Positions 35,579 to 46,352 of a stretch of 64,000 nt of DNA are shown here, piece after piece (position 1 is the first letter of the stretch; the number at the start of each line of letters is the position of its first letter). The notes under the pieces are model-generated. The model was not told the origin of the DNA and searched no databases. It was given only the letters and a program-made list of their open reading frames with translations. Location of the stretch: contig NC_035792.1 in assembly GCF_001653235.2 (NCBI RefSeq), positions 3,968,001 to 4,032,000 on the forward strand, given 5' to 3'. The DNA is from Pochonia chlamydosporia 170 (taxonomy: Eukaryota > Ascomycota > Sordariomycetes > Hypocreales > Clavicipitaceae). Made by a program: the position numbers and the translations under genes.

Positions 35579-38500
35579 GGTATGTGGATATATCAAGAGG
35601 ACCCCATGAGAGGTCCTCTCCGGAAACGAAAAGCGAACAGTTTTGCCAAATCAATGAGGAGCCACGCTGTTGATCATATAGGCATCAACAGAATTCTTGG
35701 CTGTTTACTAATAAGTTTCGGGACGGCTGTGAACTTGTGGCCCCAAATGTACAATGTGCCTAACAGCAGTGATTGAAAATAGCGACGGTTTTCGGGGGCG
35801 ACGAGGCAACGCTGAGAATCGATGCTGCGTGTTTTTACCCAACCAGCTCTTTGTGCTTCCAACTCAGGCGCCTGACCCGTGATTCGTCGTCAAAGTACTC
35901 CGTACCATAAACCAGGTTTAATACGATGACTGGAGCTGTTCAACACCAGTCGACCTGGCCGCTGAGCTCGTGCCACACAACAAAGATGCGCCTGGCCGTA
36001 TTTGGCGAGGATAACAGCGGTTCTCTTGTTTGAAAACCGCTGGCCCGTTAGTAACAAGGAGTCGACTTGGTGTAACCGAGACTCTGGGCCCGATAAATTT
36101 CGACGAGAATCTGCGGCCAGGCGTGTAATAAGAGAATTGGCGGCGAATTGTAACACGGACTTCTACAGTCGTATTGTTTCCGCACTTGTCATTTCCCCGT
36201 AGGTGTTTTTGGCTTGTAACCCAACACTTGGGAAGGGTCAAAAGAAAATGTGAGCTGGGACTGCTCAGAAACGTAATGATACAACGAAGAAGTTCGGCGA
36301 TGGCGGAAGGCCAGGTACGAGACAAATAAGGCCTCCTCCTGGGATCAACATATGTGAGCGTCTGACATCGGGACCGGCAAACTCGAACGAGTCTAATGCC
36401 GCTGGCTGCAGGAGCAAAGGGCATATATTAGTGCCTTCACAGCATGATGATTAGGACCGTGGGTGTTTTGTTCGATGTGCATCAGTTAAAATGTGCCGGC
36501 CACGGAATCTTTCATCCGTCCGCTTGGACAGTGTCAACTATACAACGTCCCAGTCAATATTGATCAAAGGACCTAGTTATTCCTCCAAATCAGGCTGAGC
36601 CTTGACCATCCTTCTTGGGAGGGACAGCGCCATCGTTTAACAATTGATCCGTGCCCCAGATCCTATTTGCCAGGGTCTTGCAGACTTGTTGAAGAGGCGT
36701 CCAATGTCACAACAGAGGGGCTGGCGTCACCTCCCACATGTTTTTTCCACATGGCACGCACGGCCACAATGTCTTGTTGGACAAGGACAACTTCTGTGCC
36801 AGCTTCTGTGCCATTTCTTCACTGTGCCGTACCATCCCTGCTGTGCCATGGTTCGGGAGGTCCTGTTTGTGATGTAAGCTTGAGCATAACAGCCCACATT
36901 CACCCGTTCGCTCCCCACTCTGTGGCTTCTTCGCTAAGTCATACATACGGAATGCTCAGACACAAAGTATCATGAGGCATAGTCCCGCCGTTCGATCTCC
37001 CAAGTCTGATTTGGACGCAGTTAGAACTTGTGTACTTGTTCCCGATCAAGAAGGTTCACGCCGGATCATCGATTTCCAGCCAAAAAAAAGAATATGAATT
37101 TTGACCCCTGACCCAAACGGCTTGCGATTGCGGCCACGTCCCGTGTCGCTCAGCTCAGATCAAGCCCAAAAGGGGAAGTTGAGGCAGTTGGGCTGCATCT
37201 TTGCTAATGAAAGACCATGAGCAGCGGGCCATGAATCACCGGGATTCTTTGTCCAACACGTATTTACCACCCGTATTTTTAGCATACATGAGGCAACCAA
37301 AGAAAGGACAAGCTGTTCATCATCACAATTGACGACAGGAGGTTTCCGAGGTCCTTTATCGCGACCGAGCATAACCCAGCGTGCCACGACGGAGGCAAAT
37401 ACACAATGGGAGACTGGCAAGGGCCTTCGTTCTGAGGTCTCAGCCCTTGGTAAGCCATGCAGCACAAAGGCAGTCCTGGAATAGCCATGTTGTAGTTCGC
37501 GTACTGCCCGGTTGATCTGAAGCGGGCCAGCATCCCTTGTAAGAGGCAGCGTCTGGATTCTGCACCGGCTGCATTCTACGCCGATCGGTCCTTGTCCGCA
37601 CCATGGCTTGTCCATGGCGCCAATAACCTGCAGTCATCCTCCGCCCTGCCCTTCATGCGACAATGTCCAAATTTTCCAAACGGAAGACACTGCAATACCG
37701 TGTCAGGAAGGGTAGACCCATCATTCGTGGATACTGTGCCATTGCTGTTCTCCAGAGTCCGGACTATGGGTCTCTACTAGAATCAGTTGTGGAAGACAGT
37801 TCATGAATCCTGGTCATCTCAATTGAGGCCAGATTTGTAAAATTTGACGCCTTGGAACAGCCGATCATGAGACAAAAGCAGGTCGGCCCCCAGTAACCAT
37901 GTGCCAGGGCCTGGAATCTTGTCTTCATTTGGGGGCTAGTGGTGTGTCCGATTGAACGTAAGAGATTGGCTGGTAAGGGCAAAGTTTGATCTTGATAGAG
38001 GAACAGGAAACCAAAGCCATATCAAGGATCCTGTTATGCTGGCCGGAGCCTTGGAACCGTGGCTCATATACCATTGAGGCTCTAAGGTAAAAGTGGCCAT
38101 GACAGCCGGGAGTAATCCTGATCCGAGGTTGCAAGTCAGCTTACTCTCAATAGTCTTGTGGTGCAGGTATGTTAGGTACGAATACCAAGTCGTGTGGCGT
38201 CCTGCTGTTGAGCTGCACAATTTTCTATCGTTTCATCAAGTAGCCTTTGCAACCATCTGCATCGGCCATTTGCTCTCATCCGAGCTGGTGGCGTCTAGCA
38301 GGGTTGGGGTCGAAGACTCGAAGTAACATCGTGGGAGTTTGTTCAGGGTTTCTGACCTTTGAGCCTTCTCCTTCTGTCTTCAAAGCATTGAGTGGTGTGT
38401 TGCATCAACCAGCCCTGCAAAGGGTCCCTTTCATTAGATTCGATGCGTCTCACCAGACTCTGATTCGACTAGGGCTCATCGAGGGTCTGATTAGATGGAG

Positions 38501-39093
38501 GTGGAAATCTTTTGATGGGTGAAGCTATCAGCCCTCATGTGCCTTTCCCACCACTGGTGAGGTTTGAATATTGCCTTGTGTGTCCATGGTCTGCCATGAA
38601 CACAAGACATATTCTCTGTCATTACATGAAATAGAACATATATGAGGTTTCCCGAAGTATAAAGATGGACAATAAATAGTCTCTCCGTTTTGTATGAATA
38701 ATGGGTTGTGTAACTTGCATCGCACAGGTATTGCCAATCTGCCGCAATCTATCAGACCTACAGTACTTCTTATCCTCAGTACCAAAGAACCTAGGTGGTA
38801 TCCAAAAATGAAAATTGAGGCCCAAACGGTAGGCATCATATCTATCTACATCCAAAAGTAATAAACATTGATATCCAGAAACCAAAAAAAAAGAAAAAGT
38901 TGTATCCCAAACCGTTGGCCTTAGCCATTGACCACAAACGACGAAACAAGACGGGAAAGAAGGCGCCACCAACTATGTACCAGGTGGATTTGCTGAAATG
39001 TATGTTGCATAGTGCACGGATCTTTGTTTTGTGATCGTTGATTGTTGCATGCTGGCGACGCACCAAGGCGTACGAGGTCCACAACAAGCATGG
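35579..39093. other. Gene-poor region, GPCR promoter side
   Basis: 3.5 kb without a supported gene. It contains the GPCR promoter and a TACTCCGTA copy (35896-35904), the reverse complement of the recurring nonamer. Frames at 35918-36424 and 37160-37615 (both minus) are open but feature-less and I reject them. Poly(A) sequence for the next minus-strand gene probably lies near 38850-39093, where A-rich runs occur. Confidence 0.5.
35896..35904 (-). repeat. Intergenic nonamer TACGGAGTA, copy 3 (reverse)
   Basis: Reads TACTCCGTA on the plus strand, about 320 bases upstream of the GPCR start codon. Confidence 0.6.
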
Positions 39094-40846
39094 TTAGAGG
39101 GTGTACAAGAAATCGGGTCGCTTGTCGCCAAGAGCATTGATCTCTTTCTCAGTCTTTCCTTCTACCCAATGGTCTCGCTCACCATTACGACGTTTCTTGT
39201 TCTCAATGCTAAGAAGAGTGGCGAAGAGCACACTGCCTCCAAACATGCACACAATCAGGTAAGCAATGATGGTTCCGTGACCTTGGAAGTATCGTGGTGG
39301 CCATCGATAAATGACACTGCTCACGATACCATTGAGGTTACCCCAGCCAATGACGAATCCAAGAACAATACCGCGCTTGTAGACACCTTCAACATTGTTG
39401 GCCACCCACGCAATCGTTAGGGAGATGGGTGGATAGATGCCCATTGCGCCTAGGAAGGTGCCTGCGTACTGCACAGCTGGGTTGGTTGATGCAATCAGCA
39501 TGATGAAACCAACTACTCCGATGAGCGCGCAACTCATAATGAAGACTCCACGCTTCTGTGCTCTATCAGACCAGAACCCTATTATAACGGTCAGGACGGC
39601 CGCAACAGCATAGGGAGGTACACTGAGAAGTTGGTTTTTGATGATCTGATCGGGAGTCGTCCAGCTCATAGATTGAATAATCGTGGGCAGGAAAACACTG
39701 AAGGAATAGAGAGGCATCAGCGGGCCCATATAGATCAACATGCCGTTGTAAGTCTTCCAGTCCTTGATGGCAGCCCACATGTAGTCCCACTTGAAGTCCT
39801 CGTGCTGGGCGGAATGCTGCTTGTCGTTCTTAAGTCGGAGCAACACACGCGCACGGTCTTCGGGGGTCAGGAATCTCGCCTCGTCTGGGAAGTCGTGGAC
39901 CATGAAGTAGGAGATGAAACCGACGACGATGGTCAAGAGACCCTCAATGATGAAAATCCAGGCCCAGCCTGCAATTCCTCGAAGCCCATCCATCTTTTGA
40001 ATGGCAGCCGCAAGCAGGCCACCAAAAGAGCCAGCCAAAGCAGCAGCTGAGAAGAAAATGGCCGCGCGAACTCCAAACTCGTTTCGCTTATACCAGCACG
40101 ACAGATAGTAATTGACACCTGGAAATAAGCCGGCTTCGGCTACGCCAAGGAACCAGCGGGCAGCCATGAGGCCGGACCAATTCTTCACAAATCCCATGCC
40201 AAGCATGCAACAACCCCACACAATCCTGACAGGTTGGGTGTCAGTAAGAAACACGACAATTATATGGAAACAACTGCCCCGGTGAGCTTTGTGGATATCA
40301 ACTTACATGATGCTGGGGATAAACCTAGATGGCTTCCATCTCTTCAGTAAGAAATTGGCGAGAGCCTCAAACATGGCGTAGGAGATGAAGAAGATGATGA
40401 GGGTGGCGGCATACTTGAAAGATTTGGGATCCATGCCCAGATCTTTCTCCAGGTGAGCAATCTTGGCATTGCCAATATTGGTGCGATCAAGGAAGCAGAT
40501 CAAGTACAAGAGACAGAGCTGTTTCAAGTTTGGCAGTGTCAGTACAAGCTACATTGCATAGGCCTATAAACTATACGAGCAAAAGAGTAGAAGGCACGTA
40601 CCCATGGGATAAGCATAAGATCCAGCTTCCACAGTAATTTCCGCTCCTTTCAAAGAGAAAAACAAAAATGTTAGAATCAGGTGAGACGCAAAGTTTGTTG
40701 TGCGCGAGGCAGGAAAAGCTCACCACTTCCTTCTTCTCAGCCTCTGACAAGCCCGCATCGGGGTCGACGATGTTTCCCTCGTCAGAATTGGACGAATTGT
40801 CACCAACACCATTGTCAATTGGACTCGGCTTTTCCAGTTCGCTCAT
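39094..40846 (-). CDS. MFS anion:cation symporter, Dal5/Tna1-like
   Basis: A plasma-membrane uptake carrier of the ACS family, which in fungi imports allantoate, nicotinate, biotin precursors, pantothenate and related organic anions. Exons (minus) 40724-40846, 40602-40646, 40307-40518 and 39094-40225 give 503 residues. The 45-base second exon encodes ERKLLWKLDLMLIPW. Exon 3 gives LCLLYLICFLDRTNIGNAKI, the strongly conserved first-helix motif of this family. Further hallmarks are WFLGVAEAGLFPGVNYYLSC, a WYKRNE segment, GWAWIFIIEGLLTIVVG, and PPRYFQGHG in the second half. The start was chosen at MSELEKPSP, which gives an acidic cytosolic N-terminus. The substrate cannot be read from sequence alone. 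Confidence 0.93.
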
Positions 40847-43800
40847 TTTGCCGGATCGTGAGGTGGTGAGCAGGAGACGATCAAAGAAAGTTGAACGCGA
40901 GGGTTGGCGGCGCGGTTGCGACAAGGAATGAAAGCATTCAATGTTGCCGTGGACACAGGCCGGTCAAATGGCGAGCAGCGTCGCGCCTCGGTCCAAACGT
41001 CGCTGATTATTATGAAGTCTGGCACGATCTGACCCTGAGTCTGATCTGGTCTGTCCACTTGAGCACTTGCTGCGACGTGCAAGATATTCGTCACTCGAGA
41101 TTGTAAAAGTAAAAGTGGGAAGGAGCAAACCTCGACGAGACAATGTCAGGTTGGAAAGCAACTTCGCATCGCACACACACCAGACACACAAGCAAGATAC
41201 TTCAGGAGCCGGGCAGACGGGCGAGTGGAAGATTAAAAATCAAATCATACTTTATCAAATCACAAAGACAGTCAGCCAACAGATGGGTTTCAATCGTCAT
41301 GCACGAATCATGACCATCGCGCTTCGGACATTCAACCACCACGCACCGGCAGCAACGCAAGGGGAGGGGGAACCCTGACCTGACCAGACCATGAGCAGCA
41401 CCTTGTGCATATTACGCCAACGCCGTACATCACATCCTGACGGCGATACATTGCTTCCAAATACCTCCATACCGATACCCCGAGCCAACAGCCCGAGCCA
41501 ACAGACCAGACCTGACACAACACCCAATCTGGTGCCGTCCGGCTTGCTGGTTCCAGTCACACTGCACATCAGCAATGGGGGAACTGGGGATGGATGATCA
41601 CAACAGTGGGTATTCGGACAAGAACTGGGTCGATGATGGGGCAAGAGTTGGAGCAGAGCCAAGCAACCAAGCCGGCACAGCATCGTGGTGGGCACAATCG
41701 CACAGAACACCGCGATCCAAATCCCTTGGCGTAGTGTCTTTGGCCATGTAACATGGTTGTTGAGGACAACTTGGACAGTCATCCAAGTGCTCTCCCAAGA
41801 GTGTTTGGTGGCCAATTCTGATTCAAGCCAGGGCGATCCTCCCATGGTGGCGTTCCGTCCCTTCAAGCCCCCCCGTCATGCCCCCATGTCCAAGCCAAGT
41901 TCTTCATGGCCTTGATGGCCCCATCCCTCCATCTCCAGGTCCCCAATGTCCCATCCCATGCCGCTCTGGGTCAACTCTCGATGCAAATGCGGGGGTCGCC
42001 TGGCTCTTTTGCCTAAAACCCATTCAGCCACTCTCTGCTGGTCTGTTTCTCAACTTTTGCTAGAAGGCTTGGCCAGGACGGGAATTATCCGCGGTAAAAC
42101 GGATCCTGCTTAAGCTTCTCTACCAAGCTTCGGTTCTTCTGGAGAGGCGTCCTCAATGGCGTGTCTGTCAGAAACCATCCAGTTGAGTATGGAAAGGGCT
42201 TGGTGAGGTCCTCCGGCACTTCACCCACTCCCACCACCTGCCAGATACTTCACGAGGCGTGGCCAAGTCAACCAAGTTGCACCGTTGCAATGGGCAGATT
42301 GTGCATCAAGTATCCAGGGGATTGCATCAAGACTTGTGCAAACCCTGGGGCCAGTCAGAACAACAAGGGACAAAGACGGGCGTCGCAGTGGCCATGGCAG
42401 CTTTCATGGAACCTCGACTTCAGAACAAATTACGGTGCCTGGCACTGGATCCACCACACACAGCCGTGGCCGATATAACCGCCAACGGGCAACTCAAAAC
42501 CGTCTCAGTGTACGGAGTAGTGTGGCAAGCACTTCCTTTCAAACTGTTCCTTGACATTTGTTGGTCGTCAACGGCTTTGTTTGGTCCCTTCTCTTTGTCA
42601 AAAGAGGCTCGTGTACGCAGCCCACGCCATGGTCGCTACTCGCTACTAGTCCATATTCAGCTCTCAATGCGACTCTATAGTTGCAACCAGACACAGGGCA
42701 AACAATCAGGTTGGGACTTGGTCTCGACCAAGCCCAGAATTGCCGTCAATTTGGAGATTCATGGTGAGAGGTTGTTGTTGTGGGAGGAGTTTTGTGGGCA
42801 CTAAACAAATCCTGGGCAATACTAGTTGCCTGTGAAGCCTAGGAAGCCGATTCATCCGTCCCAATTTTGACATCTTGGTTGACGGTGCGCTGGGTACACC
42901 AATCAGCCAATTATTTATTGTCAAAATCGGCCGAGACAGCCACGCGAGATCGCAAGTATGTACAACACAACGGCAAGGCTCTGCTACTCGCAGGAACACC
43001 TCGCTTCCCCATTGTGCGCCATCGGAGGTACACATTACTAGACTGAATGTGTCTGTCCTGCAGAATGAAAAAAGATTCAACCAGCAAGAACTGATACCAC
43101 TCCAAGCATCCTCCGGCGTATCAAAGATTCCTTTGTCTCGCAAGGGCTTGTGAATTGACACGGGCTCGAGTGCTGGAGACAGTATTCAACCAGGGATTCA
43201 TACGGCCCGGCCATCTGGCCGGTTTGGGTTATTATTAACCGATTATCAACATTAACAGGGCTGTTGGCAAGATAATTCGCATGCCATTTGAAGCAGGAGC
43301 AGCTGCATGCGTCCTCTTCTGCAGTGCAACATGTTCGACCCATGTCGCTGTGCCGTGTCCTACCAGGGATGGTTTTCTTCAAGGCCAGCTCCAGGGATTA
43401 GGGCTAATACAGGGCAGCACCGCACGGAATACGGCTGGGAGTACCTGGAGCCATGTTTCATTTATTATTAGTGCCTCAGTGACAGCAGTAAACGAAGGCA
43501 ACCTCGTGGTACACACTCCCTCACAGGCAACACCATCCTGAGAGGCTTTTGCGCCCCTGATCTAATGAACATAACAGATCGGAACAAAAGACCCTTGTAA
43601 TTACTTTATTAAGTGGTCTGGACCCCAAGCCCATACCAGGGCAGTCGCAGTCAGCAACATAACGGCGTCGCAGATGAATTGGATCTCTCATCCAACACGC
43701 TTTGCAAAATATTAGCGCAATTTTCAACAGGGTTGATTTTATGTAAACCCAGGTTGAGACGGGAGGCCATTTTCTCATGCTTTTGTGTTTATGAAAATTC

Positions 43801-43999
43801 TTTCAACAAATTGAGCCGGCTGGTTTACCGTCAGAAATTCTCCGATGAGTGATTAAATGCACTAAATTGATATTTCGCAACAGTTGCCAAGGTAGGAGGT
43901 CGGACGAGCATGTGTCAATCTTTTGAACACATCGACATCTACCACATCTACCACCATGGAGGAAGCGCACTGCATGCCCACCTACTTGGTACAGAAGGT
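40847..43999. other. Gene-poor region
   Basis: About 3.1 kb between the Dal5-like gene and the NucA/NucB-like locus. Many frames overlap without signatures. One TACGGAGTA copy occurs at 42511-42519. The first several hundred bases probably hold the promoter of the Dal5-like gene. No gene is supported. Confidence 0.5.
42511..42519 (+). repeat. Intergenic nonamer TACGGAGTA, copy 4
   Basis: Reads TACGGAGTAGTG within the 41-44 kb gene-poor region. Confidence 0.6.
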
Positions 44000-44746
44000 T
44001 CAAACCGCTGTGTTGGTGGCACGAAATTCCTGCTCTACCCAATTGGTCTTCTTGCGGTAACCGACTGTCACCACAGCTGTGAAATTTCCTCTAATGACCA
44101 ATTCCTGCAAGGAGACAATCAATACTCCCAACCCCAGCTTGTAGAACCTGAAATCAGGAGGTTCACCAATCTCAGCATCAAAGGCCGGATTCCTGTCCAA
44201 CTTGACCCTATTCCCCTGTACCTGGAACCCATCATTTACACAAGGCTGATTCATGCCGTAATTCGCCTTCTTATAATCCGGATGTGCCATGGCTATCCGC
44301 ATCGGTTCCGACTCATTCCCATGCTTTTGCCAGCGCCTGGTGAGTGCCCTGATTTGTCGTTGGTGATGGTTATTGGAGGATCGTAGAACACACCGAGTGA
44401 CCTGCTGGCCCCAAGCCTCTTTATTCTCTCTGACCTCCCAGAAAGGGTAGCTGTTGCAAGACATAAGGGGACACCAATGTAGCCCAATCCTGGTGCGCGT
44501 TTACACTTGTGTTTTGGCTTCGGGCAGCCGGACGAAGCTCGATGGTCGGCTTCGTCTTTCGTAGAGGGACTGTCCCAGTGCAGCAGGTTGGCAAAGTCGG
44601 GACTGCGCAGGGCATTGCCAGCACATGTTTGTGTAGATGTCAGGCATCTTCTTACGGTCGAAGAGGATGTTTGGTTTCCAGTCTTCTCCTGGTACGGCGA
44701 CGGCGAGAGCCACCAGCAGGGTGTATGTAAGGATGGAATATCTCAT
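44000..44746 (-). pseudogene. Broken secreted NucA/NucB-type nuclease-like gene
   Basis: The ATG at 44746 begins a clear signal peptide (MRYSILTYTLLVALAVAVPG). It is followed by MPDIYTNMCW, a start I associate with fungal secreted proteins of the DNase NucA/NucB type. The same frame later contains SCNSYPFWEVRENKEAWGQQ, then a VTRCV segment and NQPCVNDGFQVQGN, which fit the family's C-x2-YPF block. A TAA stop at about 44501-44503 interrupts this frame. Between W and the YPF block the other two frames look more like the expected protein (AMPCAVPTLPTC; then KCKRAPG). This points to several frame breaks rather than one nonsense change. I could not find introns that repair it. It is probably a pseudogene. 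A complex splice pattern or sequence error is the alternative. Confidence 0.5.
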
Positions 44747-46352
44747 TGTGGCAGATGTTGGTGATGCGGCTTTGGGACGTATTATTCCATACTTGAGATG
44801 AAGTTCTGGTGTTGTAGATGGGATGATATCTGGTAAGAGTGTAACCACATTTTGTGATTCAGTAATTGGGAACACGACTGTGTTCTGAGCTTACCGTAAT
44901 GCCTTGATACGACTGTTCAGGTCACCACCAGTGCGAAAGTTTAATGACAGCAACACTATATTATAGTGCCATTGAATCAATGTTTCATGCCAGATATGCT
45001 ATAGTCAAGTGTGCACATTCACCCAACTGTAAAACTCAGTGACATTTCCCAATTGGTGCCACAGCCTCGAACATTGTAACAACGTCACGAAACGACAACA
45101 ATCGATCGTAAAAATTTACCATACATTACTTACTTACAAGTCATATCTTTCTACTCATCACCTTCTAGTTTCACCCATCAGCACCTCCAGCTACGTCAGT
45201 CGTCGGGCCATCGGCAGAACTCTAATCCTAACTAAAGCCAGTTCCACAAAAACTCTCACACAACCCACAAATCACTCCCTTTTTAATCTTCATCTTCTCC
45301 GAAATTCCAATAACCAGTCCAGCCAGACTCTTGCACTGTTACCAACATGTAAGGTTATCTTGGGAACAGAAACGAAAGAACTACGTTCCCGCTATCAAAG
45401 CGACCACTGTCGATGTGTAAGTAGCGGGTCAGCGGGACGAGCCGCCCAGACCCAAATCTACAGCGGTCTAGAACACCGACCTCAAAAAACACAGCCAATG
45501 GCCTTCCTTCTAGAACCCAGATTAGGTTCAATATGGAGGTCAAACTTCCAGATAATATTCGTCAACAGGTCAATTAATCTCACATCATTCAGTACACCCA
45601 CCTCTACAATGGTAAGTAAACACAGAATCCCCAAGCAAGACTCTGATGAGATATGGTCACTTCCATGGCTCTGAACACCATGATTCAACCCACCATTTTT
45701 GTTACACACCCTCTGAGTCAATCCGATCCAAATACACCAAACATCTGCCATCTACCAAGACACCAACTGACACGAGAATAGATTTCATACCCGGGACAAT
45801 ACTCTATTCTCGCCAAGGACTTCATCAGCCGCAGTACGACGAAAATCACGAGTAAATAGGCACTGCGTTCCCCGGAATCGGAGGCCCGTTCCGACTGCAA
45901 GTGCAGTGACACCGTCAGTTGAGGCTTGGATCGTTGTCTGCGGATATGCAGGACGGAGAAAAAGCGCGGGTTGAAATTGCTTATGCATGGTTCTTGTTCC
46001 GATGCATTTTTCGGGTAGGTACAGATGCCTGCCAATGCTGATGAACACAGCATGTCCATTGTGAGTGATTCATGTTGATGGAGAAGACATGACATTTTCC
46101 AGGATTCAAGTATTCCGTTGTAGCTCTCAATAGTAGTATAACTCTCCTTTGCTCGGTGTTCGCCTTACTACGAAGCACAGGGTCAAAACAGTTCAAGCAC
46201 GCATATATAGATCAGTGAACAAACATCTTAAGAGTCATAATGCCAATTCATTCATCATTAACGCCATCAATGCACCATCCAATTACAGTCCTGTCCAAAC
46301 TCTTGAAGACCGTTCACAAATCCCAAAATACCCAATCCAGTTTCCATCTCCT
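44747..46352. other. Intergenic region with possible small spliced locus
   Basis: No firm gene. Between 45300 and 45860 several strong splice-like sites occur, including ATG|GTAAGT at 45609-45617 and a donor GTAAGT near 45418. A short open frame ends at 45855 and looks protein-like near its end (IDFIPGTILYSRQ). It could be a short multi-exon gene or a gene remnant on the plus strand. I could not build a consistent model. Confidence 0.3.

Noticed and set aside
35918..36424. 168-codon minus-strand open frame
   Set aside because: No recognisable features; overlaps other open frames on both strands.
37160..37615. 151-codon minus-strand open frame
   Set aside because: No signal peptide, domain or splice logic; probably chance.
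41297..41866. 189-codon minus-strand open frame
   Set aside because: Trp/Cys-rich product with no motif, overlapping several equally open frames in a gene-poor region.
45039..45674. 211-codon plus-strand open frame
   Set aside because: No domain or signal peptide, and it crosses several strong splice donors; the locus is listed instead as a possible spliced or non-coding transcript.
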